From contig JAHEWK010000015.1 of the NCBI GenBank assembly GCA_020740775.1, forward strand, positions 1,488,001 to 1,552,000: 64,000 bases of DNA, given 5' to 3'. The notes beneath the pieces were generated by a model. That model saw nothing but the letters and a program-made list of their open reading frames with translations, searched no databases and was not told the origin of the DNA. Positions 1-11,544 of this stretch are shown one piece after another (within the stretch, counting starts at the first letter, position 1; every line of letters begins with the position of its first letter). Source of the stretch: Ilyonectria destructans. Taxonomy: Eukaryota; Ascomycota; Sordariomycetes; Hypocreales; Nectriaceae. Made by a program: the position numbers and the translations under genes.

Positions 1-105
1 GCAGACAAGAGCCAGGTTAAAAGAGGGGTTCGCGCCAGCTTAGCCTCCTAGTCCTATTTCCAACTTGAGGTTTTGAGATGCTCTTGCCAAGTATTTCCAG
101 CAATC

Positions 106-1636
106 ATGTGTCCAGAAACGGAAACAGATCCTCCGGCACAATTGCTAGGATCGCTAGCTGAGAACCCATTGCAGGCGGATGTGAGTAACCACTTCAGGAA
201 ATGCCATATATTTTCTTCCTTAGGTATGAACTCACATTGCTCTTTCTAGGAAAATCTCCGAGACGACGATTCCGCCTTTGGAAGCTCGTAAGTCTTACTA
301 CCATTAATTCAAACAACTCGTGGCTAAAGGTATGTCCAGCTATGGCTCGGCTAGTTACCAAACAACCCTAGCTTCCAGTGTAATGAATTACAAGTAAGCT
401 AGCCCCGGATAGCTATCGAACTTTGGTGAGTTTATATTAAACTAATGCCTTTATTTGTTTAGATATGAGGTTAGTTGCAGAGAGCAGTCGATTGTTTCAT
501 GAAACTGACGGTTCTTTAGAATGGGCGACGTTATCATGCATTTCGCGAAGGCTCTTATCTACTTGTGATTCTCCAGAAACCCCTTGCTGAAATGGAAAAG
601 ATATCTAATTTCATCACAATAGCCGAACGATGAGGAAGAACAAGATCGCATGGATCTAGTACACCACCTGTATTGTCTGGCTCTTGGAGGCAAGCTCTTT
701 TTTGCTCCTATCCAGGACAAACCCCAGCGTGTGCTTGATCTAGGCACTGGTACTGGGATCTGGGCAATGGACTTTGCAGAGTGAGACCTCACAACATAAG
801 TACCCTCAGAGTTATATGTAACACTCGAAACTCTAGCCAATATCCATCCGCGCAAGTCATTGGGACTGATCTAAGTCCCATCCAACCTAAATGGTACGTG
901 ATATAGCTCTTTCAACTCCTTTCAACTTTATGTACTCCTCTCTGATCCCTTCTTTACAGGACTCCACCGAATTGTACCTTTGAAGTTGATGATTTCGAGG
1001 TAGAGTGGCTCTACAAAAAGCCGTTCGATTTCATTCATGGTCGGGAATTGGAAGGATGTATAAGCAATGATGACCAGCTATTCCATCGGGCGTTCAAACA
1101 CCTAGCGCCTGGTGGATATGTTGAATTCCAAGCGACTAACCCCGGGTTTCTTTCTGATGATGATACCGCTAAGAATGCAGTGAATGCCCAGCTTTGGCTT
1201 AGGCATTTAGTCGAAGGGACAGCGAAGTTTGGTAAGCCCATGGATGGTGTGTCTACGTGGAAAGAGAAGTTAGAGAGGATCGGGTTCATTGACGTTCAAC
1301 AGCTAATCTATAAGGTGAGTGCAATTTCCTATCAGACGCCCCTGAAGTGGAGATATGGCTCTCGTTGTTTATTTACTGACCAAGTAGGTTCCTGTTGGCG
1401 CTTGGGCTAAAGATCCAAAGCTCAAGGAGCTTGGCAGATTCCAGGGCATTCAGCAGGTGCAAGCGGTCGAGTCATATACACCGGCACTGTTCGCTCGCAT
1501 TCTGGGCTGGACTGAACAGGAAATCCAGGTCTTTATTGCCAAGGTTAAGAAGGACTTGACGAATCCAAAGATCCACCTTTACATTCCAGTATTTTTCGTC
1601 TGGGGACGGAAGCCGACTGCTGGAAATCTTGAATGA
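106..1636 (+). CDS. LaeA-like SAM-dependent methyltransferase, 9 exons
   Basis: A class I SAM-dependent methyltransferase of the large fungal LaeA-like family; most members have unknown substrates, and some act on secondary metabolites or as regulators. My exon model is 106-180, 250-287, 340-393, 463-469, 520-564, 623-780, 837-893, 960-1314 and 1388-1636, phases consistent, giving 345 residues. Motif I reads VLDLGTGTGIWAMDFA (exon 6), followed by a GTDLSPIQP segment and a GGYVEFQ strand, all typical of the family. The conserved stretch YENGRRYHAFREG before the Rossmann fold is only formed if a 7-nt micro-exon (463-469) is spliced in between introns with CTAAT and CTGAC branch-like sites. No signal peptide is visible, so it is probably cytosolic or nuclear. 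It lies upstream of a pectin lyase gene on the same strand. The exact substrate cannot be told; the family call is secure. Confidence 0.88.
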
Positions 1637-2396
1637 ATTATTACGGCGAGAAAACAATTTATTTCATTACAACTATCCGTACAACTCCAATTTGTGATAA
1701 CCTACTTGATTGTACTGCTTTTTTAAATTCGGGCTCTACTTCCCGATCTCGAACTCCAATAGGCTGAACACTAGGGTACTCAGTCCTGCCAAACCGCAAA
1801 CAGAACGTTTCTCCTAATTTATCGTAAATTCAGCACTGCAAATATTTCACACGTATAATTGGTGGAGTCCAAATTCGACCGATCTCTGAGGTGCCATCAC
1901 CACATTGGCTCGCGCGGAAGCACAGGTTCCGTGGTTATGAATTCTGTACGTCTCCGAAGGCCGAATGCGACACTCCCTGCACAAATCCACAAATAGGCAA
2001 AATATCCTTCTGAATTTCGGTTGCCCTTTTGTGCCTCATTGGGACAATCTCAACATCGGGTCAGTGAGTGCCGAGCTCAAACATTCGACGCTACGTAACG
2101 GGAGTGGGATTGGGACGCGTCCCCATCTACATCCATTGATCGACAAGTGCCAGGCCTTGCTGGGATAATTGTTTTCCGCACTAATTAAATGAGCTTGGTC
2201 ACAATGTTGCATTTTGAAGATCTACAATTCGGCGTTGAGGGTTAATACTAGACGAATATGCCTGCACTGCATCTGAGTAGAAATTGGGAAACGGCGGGGA
2301 TAAAACAGATATAACTCGCCACGATGCCACTGCCATTGTCAGATGGGCATCTGTAGACTCCAGCCAGACTGTCAGTTCAATAGCACAACAATCAAG
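1637..2396. other. Intergenic region, methyltransferase to PL4 lyase
   Basis: About 760 bp between two plus-strand genes. A 67-codon open frame at 1965-2168 has no recognisable family and no supporting context, so I leave it out. The last 110 bp hold a plausible promoter for the lyase. Confidence 0.5.
2294..2305 (+). promoter_or_regulatory. Possible CreA-type site and TATA-like element before the PL4 gene
   Basis: GCGGGG at 2294-2299 fits the CreA/Mig1 consensus SYGGRG and directly abuts an ATAAAA TATA-like run about 95 bp before the lyase ATG. Carbon-catabolite repression of pectin-degrading genes by CreA is established in ascomycetes. A single 6-bp match is weak evidence. Confidence 0.25.
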
Positions 2397-4128
2397 ATGA
2401 TGTTCTCCGTTTTTTTCACCTTCCTCTTGGCCTGGAGTGCCTCAGTCCTCGGCATCACTGTCACCACGACCAGTTCATCCTACACCATTAACACGGAGAG
2501 CAGCTACGGGTTTGTTGTCGCCATCAGTCGTTCGACCTGCGACATCACGTCGATGAAGTTCTACGGGACCGAGTACCAGTACTCGAGCACCTATAGCCAC
2601 ATTGCATCTGGCCTGGGTTCTGCAACTGTTTCATATTCTACGTCTGGTGAGCGTCTACTGAATTGACTAGTCTAGTGCTAAGGCCATGCTGATGGACCAC
2701 TCCAGGGGACTACGTGATCGTCAAGTGCGTCGCCGACAATGACTCCTTTGACCTGACACATTACATGGTCTTTGAAGATGCTAGTAACAGCATCTACATG
2801 GGCACATATACCGTCTCCGAGCCCACTGTTGGCGAACTGCGCTTCATTTTCCGCCTCACAGGCCTAACAACTGCATACCCCTACGCCACCGTCTCCGACA
2901 CCAGTGGCGGCACCGCAATTGAGGGATCCGACGTCTACACCGTCAGCTCTCAGACGCGCAGCAAGTTCTACTCGTCAGAGAGATTCATTGACGACAGTGC
3001 CTATTGTGCTACCAACTCGGACGCTTCCATCCACGCCTGCTGGGTGCGTCCCAACCAGCAAGCTACCGAGAAGAGCAGTGGCGGACCCTTCTTCAGAGAT
3101 ATAAACCTCAACTGGGGGGGTAGCTATCATAGCACCACATACTACATGAACTCGGGCCATGTGCAGACTGAGAGCAACCGTCAGGGTTTCCACGGCCCAT
3201 ACGTGTTTAGTTTTAGCCGCAGCGGCATTCCCTCGGCATCAGGTTTTGACGTGTCTTTCTTTGACAATCTCGGCCTGACTGGCTACGTTGGCGCTTCTGG
3301 TCGCGGATACGTCAAGGGCACGGCATCCGGCGTGTCGTCCAGCTTTCCCATCGTGGTCCACTGGTACAACAGCAACTATCAAGGTTGGACGTACGCCTCT
3401 TCGTCAGGCGCATTCACCAGTCCGGCTCTCGTAGCGGGCACCTATACGATGAAGCTGTACCAAGATGAGTTCCTGGCTGCTACATCGACCGTTACTGTAT
3501 CTGCAGGCGCCACGACAACAGCGAATATTGCCGCAAGCAACACGATCCTGACAAGCAGCCACACGACGATTTTCAAGTTGGGTGACTACGATGGCCAGCC
3601 GACCGGCTTCCTGAATGCCGCCAATCAGCTACGAATGCACCCGTCCGATAGCCGCATGTCGAACTGGAGCCCCGGCACGGTGGCCTCGACTTCCGCCGCG
3701 AGCTGGCCCATGGCTATCTTCAAGGACGTCAATAACGGTCAGAAGATCTCTTTCTCTCTCTCCTCGGCCATCAGCTCAACTGCCACTCTGCGAATTGCTA
3801 CCACGCTGTCATTTGCCGGTGGGAGACCGCAGGCCACTGTGAACGGCTACACTTGCTCCGCGCCGGCGGCGCCCACGACGATTGACAGCCGGGGCGTCAC
3901 GAGGGGTGCTTACAGGGGCTGGGGAGATGTTTACGACTGTACCATCCCAAGCGGGAATCTGGTCAGTGGCACGAACACAGTTACAATAAATGTCATTTCG
4001 GGAAGTAGCGGTACCGCTTACCTGAGCCCTAACGTAGTAAGTATTCCTATGCAATTCACCTGCTGGCAAATTTCCTTCTCCCACTAACTCCTTGCCAGAT
4101 CTTTGATGCCATTGAACTGTTCTACTAG
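2397..4128 (+). CDS. Rhamnogalacturonan endolyase, polysaccharide lyase family 4, secreted
   Basis: A secreted lyase predicted to cleave rhamnogalacturonan I, the branched pectin backbone, by beta-elimination. Exons are 2397-2646, 2706-4036 and 4099-4128, giving 536 residues, close to the usual fungal PL4 length of about 530. Residues 1-20 form a signal peptide (hydrophobic [14 protein letters not shown]). The N-terminal beta-sandwich catalytic domain contains [11 protein letters not shown] and [14 protein letters not shown]; these Lys and His positions correspond to the catalytic Lys and His of the characterised Aspergillus aculeatus enzyme (family knowledge). A fibronectin-like domain and a C-terminal carbohydrate-binding-like beta-sandwich follow, ending in IFDAIELFY, a typical PL4 terminus. 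The last exon is only 30 nt. The first of two adjacent in-frame ATGs was taken as start. The gene converges on the hydrolase gene at 4500. Confidence 0.9.
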
Positions 4129-4499
4129 AGGTGAAAGGTACCAATGGGGAGGATAGTTGGGGAGATGCTATGATTAAGTCAAAAGACGACGACCACCTCC
4201 AGAAACTATCATCGTTGAGGTGAAGTAGCTATGCGGGTCGCTCAAAATGGAAACACGTTCTAGCGGTCCGAGGAACGTAGCCTATAAGGGAACCTACTGA
4301 CAGTACAATTTAAAAAGTTCATAATAGCGTTCTACACAGGCTTTAAGAACTTGATGAGAGGATTTAGGTAACTTTGTATCGTCAATATACTCAGTCTGTT
4401 CTTGTTCTAGCAACTTTGAATTGCAATAAAAGCTTCAATATATAGGAATAAGTAGAGATAGTTACTGCCCGATAAGAAGCAAGCTGCATTGCAACTCAA
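4129..4499. other. Intergenic region between convergent genes
   Basis: About 370 bp separating the 3' ends of the PL4 lyase and the CocE-type hydrolase. It presumably holds both polyadenylation regions; an AATAAA-like run lies near 4424. I see no gene. Confidence 0.5.
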
Positions 4500-6822
4500 C
4501 TAAACAATGTAGTTGGGATAGTTATTACGCTCTGGTACCACAGGGCAGACGATGTAGTTCGTCCGCCCACCCCCTATATGAATTGCGTTCTGGTCTTCTT
4601 CGCCATGAGTTTCGCCATACCAAAGTCGCATACCAGGGGACTTGTAGCCAGGGATGTTGGGCTGAGCTTCAGAAGGGCAAATGTCCAGTCGCAACTTCCA
4701 ACCCTTGCGGACTCTAGCAGCTGCTGGCATAATCTCGATGGCGATTTCCACTACATCTTCCGCTCCACGGAGTGGCCCAAGATGCTCCTTCAGGTGGGTA
4801 TGCCAAGGCCTCCAGGGAAGTGATAGTTCTGGATCTGTACGGCGATGGCTGACACGCAAGAATCCTTTCGCAACCGGCTCAGGGTCATCGCTAGAAGCTC
4901 CGTAGCTGACGACACGCCCTGTCTCATCAACAGCCCAGAGAAGGGCAGTAACGTCAGCATCGGGCGCGGTTGAGGAGACACTCAATACTGCAACGAAGTG
5001 ACCCGCCATATCAACGTCTTCCGTAAACGTCGGAGAATGAAAGCTCACACCGGATCTCCCCACTGAAGGCGCTCTCGCCGAGTATGCGAGTCGAGTTTCC
5101 GGCGTTCCCTTTTCCAGAGGTGTAGAAGACAAGCTCCCATCGGGAGTAAGATGCCAGTTGTTGTATTTTGTTCCGGGAACCGGCCAACTTTGCTCCGTGC
5201 GCCAATACCAGTCTCGATTGCCAAGCCTCATCTGTATGCCAACTCGTTCGGGCGCAAGGGTCTCTCCTCCTTTGAGATAATGGTCCAGAAACTGCATAAT
5301 CTTGGTGGAAGATTCACGGCTCGGCCACGAATAGTAGTTGGAATCGACCAGCTGGAGATGGGTATTCTCGGGACGTCGGGCCATCCACGCTTCATAAGCA
5401 CCCCTTCCATGGATCATAAAGATCTGAGATGCTGCCAGGAAGCACGGTATGTCGATCGACGCTTCTGGACTGCTGTCGAGCATCTCCCAGAATTTGCTGT
5501 ACGTCTCGTTGGCTTCCATCAGAGCTTCCACGTCCATGGAATCCTTCCACTTGGGTGACACCCCGCGAACTCGCGCGAACCAATTTTTCAGATAGCGGAT
5601 GGATGGAATACCGCCAATATTTGCGGCCTCGCGGTACGAGTCGATGTCGGCTGTCAACATTCTGGTTAATAACCCTTGCCGCATGCATATCAAGGGGAGC
5701 TCCAAGCAACAGAACTTACTCGCATAGGGCACAAAGCATTTCAAACCCTTTGGCTTAGCACCCGCTACTGCCCACTGGGTATTTGCTCCGTAAGAGCTTC
5801 CGACTAGGCCGGCATTGCCATTGCTCCACGGCTGCTGGACCGACCACTCTACCGCCGCGAAGAAGTCATCGGGCAGGTCTCCAGGAGCCCATCTTGTACC
5901 AGGTGTCTGGGAGACACCCTTGGGGTCGATTTTTACCATAGCGTAGCCGTGGGGTACATAGCTAAAAGTGTTGAAAGTGGCAATGTTCTCAAAGCCTCTT
6001 TGTGTCGGGAAAAAGCCCAACCACGGCCCTACATCATGCAAGTCAACCTCAACTCCTTCAGGAGTCGAGTGCCAGTGATCTTCCGCCCGCTCAAACTTCA
6101 GGATATCTTGCTCATCCTCAATATCTGGACCACTCCAGGGAACTCGTCGTCCGTAGAGCGTACAGCTAAGAAGGACTGGAAACCTCTTCCTGGGTTGTAA
6201 TGGGAGGTATACATCGGCGAGGATGTATCCGCCATTGGGAGAAGGGATCTGAAGATCTCGCAGAACTTTAAACCCGGCCGTTTCCCGGCGCAGATGGTTG
6301 CGCGCATGAGGCACCGACTTTGGGCGGAGATTGAGCTCGTTACAGATCTTTCCCAAGGGACCATCAAGCGCCGACAGGTCCTCGGAGTCCAAGTTGATCT
6401 CCTGCGCGTATTTGCCGATGGTTTCCTCGACCTATAAGGAGATTGAGTTAGCCCAGAAAGGTTTTGGCAATGGGGCTATTAATTGCAAAGAAGCTAAGTC
6501 AGGAGCATATGTTATGATGGTTTCTTACCTTCTGGTCAATTTTGATGCCTTGTTCGAACCCTTGACCCGGCGTCAGGCTGAAGAGCAATCGAGCTCGATT
6601 AACCAAGCGGGGGTCAAAGGTTGGTGTGTCAACGGAGACCAAGTCAGAGACAGTGACCGAGGATTTTCCCACACAGGAGCCCAGTACAACATTGCCAATA
6701 GAGAATGTCACCTCTTCGCCGGGGTTATACGAAAATTCCGAATGGACAGACGTTTTCCCAATGACAGCACCAGTCTTATAGGAAAGACCAACCACGTCAA
6801 CAAAAACTCCAGTAATAGTCAT
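4500..6822 (-). CDS. CocE/NonD-type (peptidase S15-like) alpha/beta-hydrolase with N-terminal extension
   Basis: Predicted serine hydrolase of the cocaine-esterase/X-Pro dipeptidyl-peptidase-like superfamily. Exon 1 is 6822-6529 and exon 2 is 6431-4500; the 97-nt intron leaves the frame intact, giving 741 residues. The nucleophile elbow GSSYGA is at about residue 311. A C-terminal jelly-roll (galactose-binding-like) domain of the S15 type ends the protein (FTEDVDMAGHFVAVLSVSSTAPDADV). The first about 100 residues are an added domain (VGLSYKTGAVIGKTSV, GEEVTFSIGNVVLGS) that resembles short beta-domains in bacterial surface proteins and some fungal hydrolases. The expected charge-relay Asp and His are not obvious: the segments that should hold them read ASQIFMIHGRG and VDSNYYSWPS. 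There is no signal peptide, so it is probably intracellular. The substrate is unknown. An MFS gene is divergently placed at 7466. Confidence 0.8.
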
Positions 6823-7465
6823 GATGAATCAGAACACCTGTATTTTTGGCGGAGGAAATAGAGAGTTTAGATTTTATCGAGAGAAAATAGAGCCCGTCAA
6901 TGTTGATCTGAGGAGGCACTTGAATTGAGCGTGTACTAAGGCCATGTGTATATATATATGTATGCGATGAGAAGCTGCCTTTACTGCTTGTGTAAGTGCA
7001 TACCGATGGGTCCGTTTGGCAGGGGTGGAGTTACTCCATCGCCGCGTCACATACCAAGTTCGGCATTATGCTGGTTCACTCCTTACCTCCGAACTATTCC
7101 TATTTGTCATTGTTTAGAGTTACGGAGTAACCAGAGACTGTCGTGACTATTCCTTCCCAAGAATTCTCCCGAGAAGCAATCGATGCCTCGCTTCTCAATC
7201 ACCGGCAACTCGGTGGATTTCCTAATGAGGAAATCATCCAGAAGCTCGCGCTAACTGCAACCATATTAGCCCTTGAAGTCTCTTGGCACGTCACTCAGAT
7301 ATCACCGAGCCGAGTACTCTTCGCCCGAGGCGGTCTTATAATAACCCGTCCTTGCTATAAAGCGATTCTAGTCGCGGCCCCCTGGCATGGCCCGATTCTG
7401 TCACGACCGCTGATCAACCAACCAAAAGTGGATATCAATTTTGAGCGGCAGACCCGGCAACAGAC
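6823..7465. other. Divergent promoter region, hydrolase and MFS genes
   Basis: About 640 bp shared 5' region between the minus-strand hydrolase and the plus-strand transporter, which would allow common regulation. Open frames here are short and unrecognised. A (TA)n-like run lies at 6949-6960. Confidence 0.45.
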
Positions 7466-9605
7466 ATGACACAAAAGGAAGAGAGCGAAAACACGCCAAA
7501 TTCTCTGCGGATCGATACCGACGGTAATGGTACAACTCTAGACAATGATCCGCCGCCGAATCAGGAGAACCGCACATTGGATACTGCCTCGCATGAGCCA
7601 GCTCGTGATGCGGAAGCAAATAACCTCGCTCAAGACGAAAAAGATCCATTCGACGTCGATTGGGATGGTGGTGACGATGACCCGCTGTGTCCAAGAAGTT
7701 TTAACAAAGCGAGAAAATGGCTGATTGTGGCCATTGTTTCGCATGTCAGCCTATGCCTGTGAGCTTAATACATCTGTGAAACGTCACAAAACACCAACGT
7801 GACCTTGAACTGATATGTCTTAACAGCACCTGCGCCAGCTCCATTTACACATCAACATACAGTGGAATGCAGAAAGATTTCCACAACTCAAGAATCGTTT
7901 CTGTTCTGGGCCTATCGACTTTCGTATTGGGCGTCAGTTTTGGTCCGATGTTTCTTAGCCCACTCAGCGAGTTCTATGGCCGAAGGCCTATTTACCTTGT
8001 TACATGGACAATGTACGTCGTCTTGCTGATACCCCAAGCCGTCGCCAAGAATATCGCCACTATTATCATCTTTCGTTTTTTCGGCGGTTTCGCAGGCAGC
8101 GCATTTCTAGCTGTATCTGGCGGGACAGTTGGAGACCTGTTCTCTAAGAATGAGCTACAAGCTCCCATGGCGTTGTTCTCTGTGGCACCGTTCATGGGTC
8201 CTAGTTTAGGACCGTTGCTCGGAGGCTTTATTAACTACAATGTTGGTTGGAGGTGGACATACTACGTTCTGATTATCTGGTCGTTTGTGGTTTGGATGGC
8301 TATCATCTTTTTGGTTCCCGAGACATACCGTAACTCTTGCCGTGGATATTTCTTACTATCTGCAATCCGCTGACTTCATATTAGACCCGATATTGCTGAG
8401 AAATAAAGCCCAAATGATTCGGAAGGAAACAGGAGATAACCGATGGGTCTCTCCTATGGAAAAGGTCAGGAAGTCGCCTATCCGAGGTCTCGGTCTCTCA
8501 CTTCTGCGCCCCTTTCAGCTCCTCATCTTTGAGCCTATGTGCCTCAACCTGTGCATATTCTCCGCCCTCTTGCTGGGCATCATCTATCTTTTCTTCGGTG
8601 CATTTCCTTTGGTCTTCGGCGACATATACAGCTTCAACCTTTGGCAAAACGGCTTATCGTTCCTTGGCATTATGGTATCCATGCTGCTGGGCGTAGCGAC
8701 TGACCCTATATGGCGAAGGGTCCGCGACAATCTTATTCGCAAGCATGAACGTGAAACTGGGCTGAAGGGTAAAAGCGAGCCCGAATTCCGGCTTCCACCT
8801 GCAATTCTCGGCTCAATCCTTGTCCCATGTGGACTATTTATGTTCGCATGGTCGACATATCCATGGGTTCATTGGATAGTTCCAATTGTTGGATCGGGTT
8901 TCTTTGGAATTGGGTGAGCATTATTCCTGCCCTGTCATTGCCCCTTCACACCATACTGGACCAACTCAATTATCACAATTCAACCCATTGGCTGTATTGT
9001 GATACTTTAGTTGTTGGGGTCGATTAGTATTATACTCCAGAATGCACTCGGGAGACTTGCACTCAACTGCATTATATTACTGCTATAATTAGCCCAACCA
9101 CCCTATATACCCACTATTAACATAGGTACTTCAAAGCTGACATAGCGGGTTGTGTAGGAGTGTGCTTGTGTTCACAGGTATCTTTACATTTTTGGTGAGT
9201 GGCAGTGCTTAGAATAGCGCTACATAATGAGTAGTAAAGTACTGACAAGCTTTCAACAGGTTGATGCGTACCCGCTATATGCTGCAAGTGCTCTGGCCGC
9301 CAACTCATTCTTGCGCAATCTTTTCGCTGGTAAGCTCACGAAATCAACTCTTTAAAGCATCTAAAACTCCTTCACTATCCCGATTAGATACTTGTCACTG
9401 TTATTCAACGTCCACCTGGAGATAATGCTTACTTAATACTACAGCTGCATTCCCCCTTTTTGGAAATCAGATGTATGAGTCACTAGGTTATCAATGGGGC
9501 TCGTCTCTCCTTGCATTCCTCACTCTTGCTATGTTGCCGTTTCCATACATTTTCTTTGTAACTGGGATAAAGATTCGACGCAAGAGTAGATTCGCCACAT
9601 ATTAG
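7466..9605 (+). CDS. MFS transporter, drug:H+ antiporter-1 (DHA1)-like
   Basis: Plasma-membrane major facilitator superfamily exporter of the 12-TM DHA1 type, which moves drugs, polyamines or metabolites in exchange for protons. Six exons: 7466-7758, 7827-8329, 8385-8913, 9158-9194, 9260-9329 and 9445-9605; phases agree and give 530 residues. The N-terminal about 85 residues are acidic and cytosolic. MFS motif A is seen as SPLSEFYGRRPIYL between TM2 and TM3, followed by IFRFFGGFAGSAFLAVSGG and the family hallmarks VPETY...LLRNKAQMIRKETGD and FTFLVDAYPLYAASALAANSFLRN. The 244-nt intron 8914-9157 is longer than its neighbours but has a GCTGACA branch-like site about 20 nt before its acceptor; exon 4 is just 37 nt. 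It lies between a hydrolase and an FAD monooxygenase, so a role in exporting or importing their substrate is a reasonable inference. Confidence 0.88.
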
Positions 9606-10244
9606 AACTAAACTAAAGGGGTGTTGTTTTAGGAAAATGAGGCTGTGTTAGCAGCCCAGCCCAGTTAGACTATTTGATTTATTTTTGGCTTTACGCAACG
9701 TCGTCAGATAGAGTAAAGTCATGAAGCCCTTACCAACAATAGAAGCACATATTTAGCACTACCTCTAGTATCCGAAGATGCAACAGCCTGAGAGCAAAGT
9801 AGTTTCACATTGATCTTCGTCTGATGCTTTTGATTCAACCTTACTGTCCTCAGCCTTATTAAGTAGAGACAATAACCTTCCGCCCTGCAGATGATACCCT
9901 CATCCTGCGTCATATAACATAATAAGGACTGACGGACCTCACCTTAAAGAGGTCAACTTCCAATCATTGAAAATATCCTGCAGCAGTAATATAGGTGTTT
10001 GAGAGATTGTGCCACGGTATCTTTAAATCTGAGTCTACCAGGGTTAGAATGGCTGCAGGGCGAAAAGATTAGATGGGCTTCCGAAAGATCGACGAGAAAG
10101 AGCTTGAACCTAAACGTGGGCCTTGGAAAATGGAACATACACAAGCGAAACGCAGTATATGCAAACGTTGGGTACCATCATTGACGCTTGGACTATTAGT
10201 CTAGACTACAATCTAAAACTGATAGTAAACTCTGCCGAAGTGCT
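9606..10244. other. Intergenic region between convergent MFS and monooxygenase genes
   Basis: About 640 bp between two 3' ends. Short open frames on both strands (for example 9719-9913 and 9953-10184) have no family signature and overlap each other, so none is called. Confidence 0.45.
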
Positions 10245-11544
10245 CTACAAACTTTCCTCGCTAATGTCATAAACAAGTGTCTTTTGTCCAAAACCAAAAC
10301 TTTGCAGGTTTAAAACGCGATAGATTGTTAAAAACGCCATCATAACAAGCTCGTTGAACCAGAGACGCCAGGGACCCGTCTTTTTGCGCGTCGCACCATT
10401 TTTCTTTGCTGTCTTGTATAACTCGTCAACCCTTGGTCTTCGCTTTTCCTCATATCTAGTAAAAACATCGTTCAATTGAAGCGAAGTTTCACCAAGTAGG
10501 CGAGAGAGAAAAAGAACATCCTCGAGCGCCATAGAAACGCCTTGGTTAGCGTGAGGCGACATTGCATGGGCTGCATCTCCTAATAGCAGACACCGTCCCT
10601 TGTGCCATACTCCACCGAGAGGAAGGGTGCATATAGGGTGAAATTTCAAAACTTTGCTCTTGTCGATGAAGTCCTTCAGCACATTTCCCCACTCCCCGTT
10701 GATCTTACTCGCGGCATTGCGCATGACGGGCTTGAAATCGTGGACAGTCCCGTCTGGTTCTGTGCTTGAGGTTGAGGCAGGAAAGTCAGAGGAAAAGAAC
10801 CAGTAGTTGACATCCCTCGATTGTGTGCAAGACATGAGTACAAAAAGTCCATCTGTTGTAAAAGTCGCATGGGTTGCTCTGGGAAGTCCGGTCGGTGTTG
10901 GGTGGTCAGATGTCGGAACAAGGGAATAGATGTCTGATATCCCAGAGTATTCGGGTTGAGTTTCAGGGTCCACATACAGGGTTCGAACGCTTGACCGAAG
11001 GCCGTCACAACCGAGGAGAAAATCGGCCGTATCTGTCGTCCCGTCCGAAAAGCTCGCCATGACTTCCTGGTCTCGTTCCTTGATTTCCACAAGGGTCTTG
11101 TTATAGTGAACCTCGAGGCCTGCTCTTCGAGCCGCACCACAAAGCACTTCCATTAGATCCACTCTCCGTATCTCCAAGTGGCAACACCCGGTCTTCTTTT
11201 TGCTCCAAGAAACAAAATCGAGCTGGCCCATGACTGAGCCCCGAACAGAATGTAAGGTTACATTGGTTCCGGTTGACCCTCTGGCAATAAGTTCATCGTA
11301 CACGCCCAATAGTTTGAAGATTCGCATGCCGTTCGGCTGGATTCCAATCGCGCCGCCGATGGTGGTTGGCTCGGGGCAAGCTTCGTAGACAACAGGTCTT
11401 AGGTGATTACTCTGCTTCAAAAGTAGTGCTGCCGCAAGTCCAGTCGGACCACCCCCGATGATGACCACCTTAGTGCAAAGTTAGACTCACTCAAAAACTC
11501 AAATGCGTCAAGGAAAGGGACTGTACCTTTTTTAACTCGCTCAT
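10245..11544 (-). CDS. FAD-dependent monooxygenase (salicylate-hydroxylase-like)
   Basis: Class A flavoprotein monooxygenase (PF01494 type) predicted to hydroxylate an aromatic or polyketide-like substrate using NAD(P)H and O2. Exon 1 is 11544-11527 (MSELKK) and exon 2 is 11468-10245, giving 413 residues, the usual length. The short first exon is supported because it joins in frame to VVIIGGGPTGLAAALLLK, the FAD-binding GxGxxG fold. The other family motifs are present: DG motif LLGCDGLRSSVR, and GD motif LLLGDAAHAMSPHANQG with the following SMALEDV helix. The C-terminal 40 residues are hydrophobic (LVMMAFLTIYRVLNLQSFG) and may associate with membrane. The substrate is unknown; with the neighbouring transporter and hydrolase it could serve a small catabolic or secondary-metabolic route. 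Confidence 0.88.

Noticed and set aside
1965..2168. 67-codon plus-strand frame between methyltransferase and lyase
   Set aside because: There is no domain, signal peptide or cysteine pattern, so it is not supportable as a gene.
8914..9157. Lesion in the MFS gene, suspected because of a 244-nt intron
   Set aside because: Donor GTGAGC, a GCTGACA branch-like site and acceptor GTAG restore the exact family sequence in frame, so a long intron is the simpler reading.
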